The notes beneath the pieces were generated by a model. The model had not been told where the DNA came from. It saw only the letters and a program-made list of their open reading frames with translations, and made no database searches. A stretch of DNA of 64,000 nucleotides. Origin: Ignelater luminosus (Eukaryota > Arthropoda > Insecta > Coleoptera > Elateridae). The stretch covers positions 1 through 64,000 of the forward strand of contig VTPC01001012.1 in the NCBI GenBank assembly GCA_011009095.1. The letters are read 5' to 3'. Numbering within the stretch: the stretch's first letter is position 1; every line of letters begins with the position of its first letter. The position numbers and the translations under genes are program-made. This document shows, piece after piece, positions 12,542 through 22,862 of this stretch.

Positions 12542-12929
12542 GATATACGATTTGATGTTGCAATATCCAATACACGACCACTTTAGTTCCAATGCAGCTG
12601 TTTCAAAATCATGACTGTCTTTCTACTGCTGCAGCCATTCCAGCAGCAGTGATTAGTGATCACGACAACTGTGCGAGTATCCAACGTCGATACCATGCGG
12701 AGTTTATTAGTAGTGATAATATATGGGCATGTCAGCTTAAAATCCGGAAAATGTTTATCACACGGTTACTACCCAGTCTTAGTTACCTTTAAGAAAACAG
12801 TGGCAATTTAGCTTTATGTTTAATGTGCTGATGTCGCAACATTCGTTATTACGTCATTAGCAGTTGTGTGTAACAACATGAATACATTGAAAGAGAACAC
12901 TCGCAGAAAGCTCGTTAGCGAGTCTTATG

Positions 12930-13852
12930 CAAAACATTCGTAAAGCGTACACTGCGAATCATTTCAAAAAGATGGGAGTTCTACAAGGTACCGTAGATGG
13001 CATTCCCATGGAAAATAGAAAGACGCTGATACGAGTAGAAGGATGTAGAAAGATCGCAAAAAAATGCCCTAGAGAAAGAGAAAACAACTCATCCAAGATG
13101 CAAATGGAAAAATGGGACAATCATATCGAAGCTTAGTAAGAAAATTGAAGATAACCCATAAATATATAACAACAAAATATTAAAGAAGGAGAAAGTTGTC
13201 ATAAAAAAAGAGAAGTACAGTGAAACGCAGCTAAAGAACCAAAAAGGTTTGTTGCGTAAGCTACATAAAGGGTATCTGAAGCCGTCAAATCCAGCATTTA
13301 TGGTGATTAACGATAAGTTCTACTTCACATTAGACGGAACTTGTATTACCGGAAGTAATAGTTACTTCTATAAAGAAAGTATTTGAGTCGATTCTGAAGT
13401 AGTTTATAAAAGACAGACGGTTTTGGTTTAGCTGGGGATAAGCAGTAAAGGACGATCTGCTCCCTTTTAGGACTCAGTGTCGATCAAACAGTATATTCAG
13501 AAGAATGTATTCGTAAAAGAGTGATGCCGTTTATACGGAAACATCTCAGTGCTGGAAATTATACCTTTTGGCCAGACATGGCGATCGTACATTACGTACA
13601 CTGCCATATATGAGAAATACCATATTAACATTATTCCACGCCCTGAAAATGTAGTCAAAATGTTGCCCAATTGAGGCCAATTGAACGCTTTTGGTATCAA
13701 CTAAAGCAAGAAATTTATGAATATGGCTCGGAAGGTAGAACAACGGAGGAATCAACAGCTCGAATCAAAAACAAAACTTCGCCAATTCCAATCATATTGA
13801 TAAACTATAAAATTTTCGTAAAAATGGAAGAGATACAAACAATTTTAACATG
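12930..13852 (+). pseudogene. Tc1/IS630-type transposase relic
   Basis: Fragments in two frames follow the order of an IS630-Tc1-mariner transposase. Near 13125-13165 a helix-turn-helix-like piece reads SLVRKLKITHKYI. Around 13257-13380 comes LHKGYLKPSNPAFMVINDKF then YFTLDGTCITGSNSYFYKE, where the D of IND is in the place of the first catalytic Asp. At 13540-13600 HLSAGNYTFWPDMAIVHY gives the second Asp, and LRPIERFWYQLKQEIYEYGS at about 13671-13730 gives the third acidic residue, a Glu. From memory this resembles a widespread insect group with FWPDLASAHY and RPIEDFW motifs. Many stops and indels show it is inactive. I did not find paired terminal inverted repeats, so the element's ends are unknown. 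Confidence 0.7.
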
Positions 13853-16316
13853 AGGGGCCAGAACTTTTCACTCGGATAATAGGAAGATTCAATTGCAGAG
13901 CTAACGGATTCAATATTGTTACGTCTTTCTTTCAGTAGTTAACCTCAATAAAGAAAAATTAAATTGAATTTGGATTTAGCCAGATAACCATCTTCAAAGT
14001 TGATTATAAAAACGCATTAAGTTCTTTTTCTGATTTTATATAATTCTGCTAGGATATTACCTACAGTTAATGAAGGGTAATCTCACAAATAGCTTAAAGT
14101 ACTTAATGGCGAATGATTTTTACATTTTCCTCCCACAAGCTAATACTACTCTAATGGTACCTTGCTATAAAAATAAGTGATTTAGCAGAAAATGCCCATA
14201 AAATGCAATATTGCATGACTATCAAGTATTAACTAAAATTGAGAAATTTCCTCGTTTTAGTAATCTAATTGTAATGGGATACACAAACGAAAAACTCGAA
14301 TTTTGTTTATATATATATAACAAACAAAATTGTTGCTACTATTGGATAGAAGAATTCAATTTTTCTTGTTTTCTCAAATTCAATAATAACAAAAAAAGGT
14401 TTCCTGACATCTAAAGTAGAATTTATCGAGTTTTCACCGCAATAAAGAGGCGTTGCTTATCAAAGGCAACAAGATATACAATCTGAAAACTGCTTAACGT
14501 TGAAGCCTTAAATAAGATCTCCATTAAACTGCCAAGTGAAAAGCCACCTAGGGAACTATAAAGCTGAGGTATTTGGCATTTAGTTAGGCCATTCTAAAAG
14601 GCACAAACAACTCCCTAGCTAAAATAGCCGGAATTCTCGTATGCGGTGTAAACTTGTCACTTTTACACCCCTTTAAAATCGCTCAATAGGGGTTGCCATA
14701 AAATTTTTTGATTTATTACAAGTATAACCCTCGGTTATTTTTTGCGTGTTGTCTGATGAAAAATAGCGGCGGTGACGTGAAATTTCGATATGACAGGCAT
14801 GTGCATTGTTATCAGTTACGGTACTGTAAAAAATTAAAATGTTACCGAAAATCTTTGCATCCCCCACCGACAGTATTTGAGCCCTGTTGCACTTCACATT
14901 TATTGATTGGACGATGAAATTGCTAGGATATTCATACAGTCGGAATGGAAAACCCTTCGTTCGCATTCAATTGGTTGACCAGCCAGTATTCAGATGATTG
15001 ATTGCGATAGCCAGAACAGAGTTTGGTGGGACGTTCGTGCCCATTTCACTAATTGTCAAGAGTGCACTGATTTTCAATAACGATATGGCTAAGTGATAAT
15101 TAAATTAATCGTATGACATCGTTCATTCCTGATTTATGGAGCCTGATAAACTCGTCGTTATTAACTGTAAACTTGACTGAAACTAGTAGATATTTTTAAT
15201 ATCACATATTCGAATACACAGTCGGCTTTTTTTTATTCATGATCGATGACATTAAATTGCCTGTGGATAATTTGGAACAAAAAGTTAGTAGATTTTGGAA
15301 ACTCAGCATGAAAATGGATATAATAAGGGGCAGAAAAATTGTTGATGATTTATGAACGATAACGACCAAGATCATCATGTCTGCGTATCTTCGTATATAT
15401 CGAAATTGCCAGGCAAAACGTAATCAAGAAGAAATGTTATTTCTTAAAATATTACATTGGCAGTTCGAAAGATAACAAGGGTGTTCGAGCTTTTGTCTTT
15501 CTAGTACACCCTTTTTCAGCAAATACTTTACCCACTCTACTCAAGGTTCTTGTTTATTAGACAACTTTAATGAAGCACTTGGAATATTTCGCGCATATTT
15601 GAAACACCTCTAAAACAAATTTTAAGGTAATTTACACATACTTTGAATTGTCAACTTACAGATAATTGTCTCTGTACCCTTAAACTTCACAGTTTAGAAA
15701 GTTCAAACAAGTAAATGCTAGATTTAGCGCTTTTTCTACTTGTAGTTGAATTAACCTATAATTACTTATTACGTCATTTGATCTCATATTTCATGCTGGT
15801 CCGTACACCACATATTACGTTATTAGAATATATAAGGCCGTCCGAATCAATTCATCAAAGCCGAACAATCTGCTAGATCCGGGCACTTAATCGGTCATCC
15901 TGTGGAGCTAATTTAATTATAAATTTATTGACTTTTAGTTACCCCACCTGACCAAAAACACTTTATTCCGTAAGGTCGAGCAGTTGATAATGGGCTTCAA
16001 CCTTGATATCAAGAATGACTGATTAAATCCTATAATTATAATTGACAGCTCATTGTTAATTACCTGCCTACAGCAAATCCTAAATTTTACTAGAATAGTA
16101 AACTGTAATACACTATTAAGACTAGCAAGACTCTTTTGTTCATTTATCGGCGTTATTACAAAATAAGCTGTGATTTGACTTTTTTTGTAAATTTTTATAT
16201 ACAAATAATGAGCCGCATTTCAAAATTTCAGTTTTTAGCAAAACAACACTTCTTGGTAAATTGAGATTTTTTGCTACTATCAAAGTTGTAGACGTCATAC
16301 AACACAGTTTGTTTGT
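13853..16316. other. No gene recognised
   Basis: AT-rich sequence. Small features only: an 8-bp stem GGTGTAAA (14645-14652) with its complement at 14662-14669, and a more balanced segment at 14640-15060 that could be an unidentified repeat. The 97-codon minus frame at 14673-14966 has no motif I know. Confidence 0.45.
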
Positions 16317-16512
16317 CGGCTAATGATGTTACTTGTACGGTTTGGCTTAGCTTGGTTGGGACTAAGTGGCACAAAAAGCTGATAGCGGAAGAAAGAGATT
16401 TCGCGATATTACTAATCCCGCTCCCTGTTTTGTAAGAGAAATCTCAAGAGAGCACGAAAGGGGTGACGTACACTCGACGAAAATACTTTAGCTGAAGTGT
16501 CTGCGACCTATA
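16317..16512 (-). repeat. hAT-associated terminal sequence, copy B (inverted)
   Basis: Inverted relative to copy A at 12324-12541 and about 4 kb away. It is directly followed by a run rich in ATTAATCG and AATCGATTA motifs (16521-16580), a pattern common near hAT transposon ends, and then by the hAT transposase relic. The similarity to copy A fades beyond about 16473. Confidence 0.65.
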
Positions 16513-16599
16513 GTTGACAGCGATTAATCAAATAATCGAAATAATCGATTATTTTCTTTCGATTACTCGATTACTACATACAAAAAATAATATTTTTCT

Positions 16600-17880
16600 T
16601 GCAGATGGTGGATCCAAAAATCTAAAACTGACAGGCTACAACAGAAATGATGGTCATGGATAATTTCCCATCCAGGTTTGTTGAAAACAAAAGATTTAGG
16701 CAATTAATAAAAATTATAGCCTCTCAGTACAAAGTTCCCTCTAGAAACACTGCGAAAACTCATAGAAAAAAAGTTATATGATTCGGAAATAAATAAATTT
16801 TCTAATATGGCAAAGAAAGTGTCTTACGTCACTGTTACCACAGACATTTGAACATCTATCCAGATAAAGAGCATGCTGGGAATTACTGCGCATGGTTTGA
16901 GAAATGGCAATGAGTTATTTGATGAGACTATTGGTGCGTTTGAGTTAACAAAAGCACATACTGCTAACTACATGTCTGATTTTCTCTTGAAAACCCTGTA
17001 GGAGTATAAAATTAATTTAAACAAAGTCACCGATAATGGGGCAAGTATAGTGAAGGCGGTATCGGACAAGTCTGGCAAGCAGAAACATATACCTTGCTCT
17101 GCTCATACCCTAAATTTAGTTTCTGAAAACGCTTTTGAGGTCCAGCTGTTAAAAGTTAGTGGTCAAATGCAGAGACACGCCATGTAAGTGCAAACGATGA
17201 TTTGAGAAAGGCTCGGGCAAATCCAGGTGTACCAGAGGGTTTTGCTCAAGCTGCTGCTTGACGTAAAAACTAGATGGAGATCTATCTACTTTACGTTGGA
17301 GAGGTTTCTAAAAATTCTTCCATATATTAGCCAAACTTTATGAAACCATGTTGGTGCACCTGACATGATTTCTTCAAAAGAAAACAAGATATCTTTGAAG
17401 TGCTAGCAGTTCTTCAACCACTGGAGGCAATTACGTGTTAAATAAGCGAGAAAATTACACAACGCCAAGCCAGGTTATACCCCTAGTTGATTGTGGCCAA
17501 GCGCAGCTTAATACGGCAGTTTTCCTATTTGATTGGCAAAACAATTCAGGGAAAAAGTTATCGCTGAGTGTGACAAGCGATTTGGGCAATGTCAACACAA
17601 TTGGCTGCTGGCGGTGGCAACTAGTTGAAATCCCTGCTTCAGAAAATCCACTTTTCTGCTTAAAGGGATAAGATCTGTAAAGCTGCCATTGAATTAGCTA
17701 TTCCAGAAAGTTCCTGCGAGTCTGAGTCTTGCGACGAAGAGTTTGATTTATGGGCTACCCATAAAACTTTAGTTCATAAAGAAAAAGTTGGGCCGTGGGA
17801 TGAGTTAGCATTTTATTTGAATATGCCAGAAACGTAGCTAAAGGAGGATCTAATTGAAACTTAGCATCACATAATACATG
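16600..17880 (+). pseudogene. hAT-family transposase relic
   Basis: Broken frames read in order as a ZBED-like hAT transposase: VSYVTVTTDI (first catalytic Asp region) at about 16820-16850, ITAHGLRNGNELFDETIGAF, YKINLNKVTDNGASIVKAVS near 17010-17070, CSAHTLNLVSENAF near 17098-17140, LLLDVKTRWRSIYFTLERFL at about 17245-17310, and finally EFDLWATHKTLVHKEK near 17740-17790. These match the DDE core with the hAT insertion domain. Stops, indels and a missing C-terminal dimerisation block show it is dead. Together with the flanking terminal sequence at 16317-16512 it marks the remains of one hAT element; the right end was not found. Confidence 0.8.
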
Positions 17881-18659
17881 AAAACACTTTTTTGTAATAC
17901 AGAATATTAATTTCTTTATACTCAAACTTAACGGAGCTGAAGGACAGGAGACAGATCATGCAAATGAACCGGACACCACATGAAATTCCTAAAGCGTTTT
18001 AATAATGAAGAACTTGAGCAAAAAACATATAAATCGTCGCTCGGTTTCAAGATGACTAATTTACAGCATTCATCTTCAATTTTCTTATAGTCAGGATATG
18101 GTTTTGACTAGGATGTAATGGCATGGTGAGTATAAGAACGTTGCTTAGGATCATGAATGTTTGCCGCATGATTTATTGACACAAAGTTCCTGGCAGTACA
18201 CCAAAATATCTTACAAAACATTAACTAACTAAGAAACTAGTGTTAGATTTATTAAACCATTGCATTTTACAAAGCAGTAGGTGCAAAGCTCGGTACTACG
18301 TTCTTTCAAGATGACATAGGTAGACATTTTCGGTATTAAGGGAATTCTTGTCTGTACAAATAGATCTGCATGGCTACTGACTCTATGTGCTGGACACGTT
18401 GGTAGGACAATGATGTCCATATTCTCCTAGAGTGTTCGTAATCGTCTAGTGATCTTTTAGTTCTTTTGGGTTACCTTGTGAAAAAAGCTAAAAAGACTAA
18501 CATTCTGGAATATAATTTTAGTACATCATTCAACTTATTTCTTGTAATTAATTGGGTGCTTTTTGTAAATTAATTTAAAGTTAGGAATAATAAAAAAAGC
18601 AATCGTCTCGTATACTGAAACGGGGATGGAACCTGCTACGAGTACATTTTACATAGTAA
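17881..18659. other. No gene recognised
   Basis: AT-rich DNA between the hAT relic and the next LINE fragment. Nothing can be supported. Confidence 0.45.
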
Positions 18660-18769
18660 AAATGGCAAACATATAGCGAAGCTATATTGCGTCGGGTTTG
18701 AGCTTGGAATCTGAGAAATATTTTTTGAGTCTGAGACGGGTAAGAAGCAAATATCAAACTAATAGAAGA

Positions 18770-19423
18770 GGTTTGTATGGGTCTAACGCTTAGATTCTAT
18801 AGTCTTGTTATGGAAAAAGCGATAAAGAATAGAGAAAAAGATTACTAATCAGAAAGCAACGAAATCAAGGTTATCTTCTATGTTGATGATGCTGCCCTCT
18901 TTCCAAAAAATAAAGACAAACTTCAGCGTTCCTCAAATATTTTTCAAAAACCTACAAGCAAATAAAAATGTATGACCATTTCGAGACAACTCATTCATTG
19001 CAAGCTTCCCATCAACGATCAAATAAATGAGCAAGTCATGTCGTTTAACTATTCAGACGTTATACATAAAGCTCCCAGAAAATCATTCAAGAAGCTCGTG
19101 TCCAGGTATCAGAAAGTTTCAATCGAGGTATAGGTTAAGCGCAAAACATGCATTTATAAAACAACCGTATGACCAATGCTTACATATGCAGCCAAGACCA
19201 AAGCTGGTACATCAAAAACAAAATAAATACTAAAACAAACAAAAATGAGGGCGTCTCGGAAAATTAACAGAAGTTGTGGGAGGTGCTGGACATAGTCAAA
19301 TGAATAAAAGAGAGAGTGGTATACGTATGTCAACAGAATGAGCCCAGATAGATGAGAAGAGATTTCTGAAACTCAAAGCGGAATTACGAACGATCATTAA
19401 GCTACTCTACAAAACATGAACAG
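18770..19423 (+). pseudogene. LINE reverse transcriptase C-terminal fragment (host of nested transposon)
   Basis: Frames read MEKAIKNREKDY, NEIKVIFYVDDAALFPKNKD (catalytic YADD as YVDD, near 18870-18900), KCMTISRQLIHCKLPINDQI then NEQVMSFNYSDV, and IYKTTV, MLTYAAKTKAGTSKTK. This is the thumb and C-terminal part of an RTE-like insect LINE, with frame shifts. The sequence stops abruptly at 19423, the edge of an 8-bp target duplication, and resumes after 22793 with a short 3' part that ends in (GAA)n at 22843-22861. I infer that the DNA transposon at 19424-22785 landed in the 3' end of this LINE. Confidence 0.72.
19416..19423 (+). repeat. Target-site duplication ATGAACAG (left)
   Basis: Identical to 22786-22793 on the other side of the transposon. 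The pattern nTnnnnAn fits the preference known for Ac-type hAT insertions. Confidence 0.8.
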
Positions 19424-20673
19424 TAGGGTGGAGCAAAAACTCAAATTTTGAATAATTGTAATAGAATACCGCGCAAAAGTTGTATTAACAGCTCGAGATA
19501 AATTGTGCAAAATATCTGTTAAGAAAAATGTCATCTTGAGGTGCCCCAAGGGTTCAAAAACTGTTGAAATTTACAAAGGCGACAATCAACAATCATGTTC
19601 GTTGACTGACGTTTCATATACGGATTATGAAGAACCTAAATCAGTCCAAACAGACCCGCCTTTTATAATTCCAACAAACAATAAGAAAAGAATAAGTGAC
19701 GATATAAAAGAGTTAGAAACAAAAACTTCCAGTTCAAAACAGATTTGAGTTAAACTTTCTTCAGTGCACTTGCATGCAATCGCACAGGCGTTTCTGACAG
19801 ATCAGCTGCCATAATTGCTTCTGCAGGTTTGAGAGACATTGGGATTATAAGCGAAGAAGATTCTAGTTTTATTGTGGAGCGTTCTAAAATTCTACGGGCG
19901 AGGACACCTGGGACATTCCATCGGTAAGATGGAAGATCACTGCGTTCTTCTTAAAAAACCTGGAGACAGTTATTTGGTCACATAATTTGTGAAACGGAGG
20001 CTGCTGACAATACAAAACGAAGTAGTTTGCAATATTTGAAGGAAAAATGATATTTCAGTGTTGTTAGCTGTCGGCTGCGATAGTCAATAGTAAACGCAGG
20101 GTCGAAAGGTGGATGAATTCGTCTTTTAGAGATAGAGCTGACAAGAAATTTGCAATGGCTTGTATGTCAGTTGTTCTCTAACAAACTTCTCTCGAAGGAC
20201 CTTCTCCTATATTTGGATGTTCAAACTCCAGGACTTCAGGACCTCGATGTTTTTCTGGTCTAATAGGCAATAATTTACAAAACTGCGAAAAATTGCCTCT
20301 GGCAGATTTTCGTCCCATCTTAACAAAATTACCAGACATTACTACGGAAATCTTTCTAATAACAGCTCAGAAATATTTATATTAAATAATGACAGCAATT
20401 TTAACTAGCAACTGTCAATTTACGTTTGTATGTAGCGACTTCAGAATCAACTGAAAATCTACAAAAAAAGTTTTTCGCAACATTTTTAATGAAGGTATAT
20501 AGACCGATGTGATTCACAATTAAAAGCAAGCCATCTTTCACTCAAGAGGCTTTCCATTTATAGGAAGTCATTAGGACAAGATATCTTCGAGGAGATTTTA
20601 AAAAAATATTGACCCAGTAATTCAAAGAAATGGATATTGTGGCCACCCTAAAAATATTTTGCTATGTAACGCA

Positions 20674-21957
20674 TGGGCTGAAAAGTCCCAGGCCTAACAA
20701 ATAGATGGCGCTAGTTCTATTGCATTCACCACTTTTTCAGTTAGTACTAACCTTCAAAAGACAGCTGTTAAAATTTCATGATATTCTATTCATTATTTTG
20801 TGAGTTATTGTGCTAAGAGTGACGCTACTTTTGTTATTTTCAAAACAATGGATCAAAAACAATTTCGTGTTTCAATTTAACACTGCTTCTTGATGGAAAA
20901 AAATACCGTTCAAGCGAAGCAATGGTTTGAAAAGTGTTATGAGGACTCCGCTCCATCAGAAACAACAATAAAACGTTGGTTTGCTGACTTCAAACGTGGT
21001 CGTAGAGACACCGATGATGCAGAACGCAGTGGACGTCCAAATGAGGCGGTAACACCAGAAAACATCAAAAAAATCCACAAAATCGTTTTGAATGATCGAA
21101 AAGTGAAGTTGCGTGAGTTAGCTGACATTGTAAAGATATCAAAAGAACGTGTTGGCTTTATATTGCATGAGCATTTGACTATGAGAAAGCTCTGCTCAAA
21201 GTGGGTGCCGCGTTTGCTCACTGTTCACCAAAACAAGAACGTGTTGATGTTTTTGAGCAGTGTTTGGCCATGTTTAAACGTAACAAACCGGGATTTTTGC
21301 GTCGATATGTGACAATGGATGAAACATGGATCCATCACTTCACTCCGGAATCAAAACGATCGTCATCTGAGTGGACAACAACCGGTGAACCTCGTCCAAA
21401 GCGACCGAAAGCACAACAATCGGCTGGAAAGGGTTTGGCCTCGGTATTTTGGGATGTGCGTGGTGTAATATTCATCGACTATCTTGAGAAGGGAAATACC
21501 ATCAACAGTGAATATAATATAGCGTTATTGGAGCGTTTGAAGGCCGAAATTGCAAAGAAACGACCGCATATGGCAAAGAAAAAAATTTTGTTTCATCAAG
21601 ACAACGCACCGTGTCGCAAGTCAATCAAAACAATGGCAAAACTACATGAATTGAACTTCGAATTGCTCCCACATCCACCGTATTCGCCAGATTTGGCTCC
21701 CAGCGACTACTGGCTGTTCGCAGACCTAAACAAAATGCTTGTCGGTAAGAAATTTCGCTCGAATGAAGAGGTTATCGCTGAAACTGAGTCCTATTTTGAG
21801 GCAAAAGATAAATCGTTCTACAAAAGTGGTATTGAAATGTTAGAGCGGCGCTGGAATGATTGCGTTGTTCTTGATGGAAATTACGTTGATGAATAAAGCT
21901 AATTTTGAACAAAAAAAAACCGTGTTTTCTTTGTTAGGCCTGGGACTTTTCAGCCCA
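20674..21957 (+). mobile_element. Mariner element, irritans type, nested
   Basis: The element is 1284 bp, the normal mariner length. Its terminal inverted repeats are 28 bp and identical: TGGGCTGAAAAGTCCCAGGC and eight more bases at 20674-20701, with the complement at 21930-21957. The expected TA duplication is intact on the right (21958-21959) and reads CA on the left, one change. It interrupts the gene of the surrounding transposon. The identical ends show a fairly recent insertion. Confidence 0.93.
20848..21896 (+). pseudogene. Mariner transposase (irritans subfamily), one stop and one frameshift
   Basis: The reading starts at 20848 with MDQKQFRVSI, meets TAA at 20878-20880, and continues in frame as HCFLMEKNTVQAKQWFEKCY. 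A one-base loss near 21230 shifts the frame after RLLTVHQ; the second part runs to the TAA at 21894-21896. The helix-turn-helix half (ADFKRGRRDTDDAERSGRP, then RKLCSKWVPRLLT, a WVPHEL-type box) is complete. All three catalytic aspartates are present: VTMDETW, FHQDNAP and SPDLAPSD, with exactly 34 residues between the last two (DD34D). The wording of the motifs matches the irritans group that includes Himar1. About 349 codons in total is the family's usual size. An AATAAA overlaps the stop at 21892-21897. Confidence 0.92.
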
Positions 21958-22785
21958 TATGTTATGTTAGCTGACAGCAAAAAAGCTTCAAGGGAATTAG
22001 TCTGTAGGCGAATTATAAAAGCTCGTTCCCAAATTAAAACACTAACTATATTTTAGAGAACTTGTAATAGCTGCATTCAATTTCAGTGATTGCGTTCATA
22101 GCGAGTTGATTCAGTGGAAAAATTTGTTCGTGACAGAACTACGGCTCGCTTCTGCTTTATCCGTGGAGATATTGTGGGAAATAATCCATGTCACACACAA
22201 GCCGTCGAAAGATGCATCAAATTAGTAACGGAAGCTTCGCAAGCGGTATGTGGCGATGATGTAAGAGATGGTTTTATAGGAGTAAGATTAAAATAGAGAA
22301 ACTATACGCCCTTATTTGAAAACAAAGGAGACTATAGTTTCAATACATAACCAATGAAAATATTTTAAATAATTTATGTTTTAAAAGTATTTCTTTGAAT
22401 TTTAAACTGTTTCAATCGAAAGAACACTAATAGGGACTAACGTAAATGTAGGAAAGGGTTTATAGGAAAGTGTCGTATTTTAGGCCTCGGACTAAAAAAC
22501 CCTACATATCTGAAGTGTTGGGGGCACCTCACAAATAAAACATACCAACTTGCAATTATTTTTAATAATAATATAGACATTTAAGTTAAAGAAAATTAAT
22601 ATTCTATTGCATTTTGATAAAGGGTAAAAAATCTACAAATACTTAATTATAAGTAAAAAAATTAAAATTTATCTAGAATAATTTGCAATTGCAGTTTTTC
22701 TAATTATCCATAGCTGCAACTTTTCCGCGCTGTTCCGCTTTAAAATTCAAAAAGAATTTTTTTTGCCCTATTTCGCTCCACCCTA

Positions 22786-22793
22786 ATGAACAG
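22786..22793 (+). repeat. Target-site duplication ATGAACAG (right)
   Basis: Copy of 19416-19423; marks where the interrupted LINE resumes. Confidence 0.8.
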
Positions 22794-22862
22794 TTGACAT
22801 CAGCTTCCCAAGATAGTGCTTAGTTGGAAACAGACAACACAGTAAGAAGAAGAAGAAGAATT
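22794..22862 (+). mobile_element. 3' end of the interrupted LINE with (GAA)n tail
   Basis: About 50 bases of unique sequence followed by AAGAAGAAGAAGAAGAA at 22843-22861. A GAA/AAG tail is a frequent 3' end for this kind of insect LINE. Continuity with 18770-19423 is inferred from the target duplication. Confidence 0.6.

Larger units (their letters stand above)
19503..22296 (+). pseudogene. Gene of the 8-bp-TSD transposon, unknown family, split by a mariner
   Basis: Coding pieces run in order through the element. At 19503-19748 an open frame begins MCKISVKKNVILRCPKG. Near 19765-19905 comes ALACNRTGVSDRSAAIIASA, followed by GLRDIGIISEEDSSFIVERS and KILRAR. At 20605-20672 the frame reads IDPVIQRNGYCGHPKNILL, is cut by the mariner, and resumes at 21961 with MLADSKKASRELVCRRIIKA and RSQIK. 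At about 22180-22290 it reads NNPCHTQAVERCIKLVTEAS, QAVCGDDVRDGFIGVRLK. I recall similar motif sets (CDRTGVSDRAAA, CHTQAVER.VKLVTEA) in uncharacterised, mobile-element-like proteins of arthropods and cnidarians, without an assigned function. It is presumably the transposase. Several stops and shifts make it a pseudogene. No catalytic triad could be assigned by eye. Confidence 0.6.
19424..22785 (+). mobile_element. DNA transposon with 8-bp TSD and TAGGGTGGAGC ends, carrying a nested mariner
   Basis: The left end TAGGGTGGAGC (19424-19434) and the right end (22775-22785) are perfect inverted copies. Weaker matches continue inward: CGCGCAAAAGTTG on the left against GCGCGGAAAAGTTG on the right, so the inverted repeat spans roughly 70 bp imperfectly. 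Both ends are flanked by ATGAACAG. Without the 1284-bp mariner at 20674-21957 the element is about 2.1 kb. Its coding remains are described separately. End sequence (YARNG-like start) and TSD length fit hAT, but the protein pieces do not show the usual hAT motifs, so the superfamily is open. Confidence 0.78.

Noticed and set aside
14673..14966. 97-codon minus frame in a balanced-composition block
   Set aside because: No motif that I could match and a competing plus frame over the same bases; may be a repeat.
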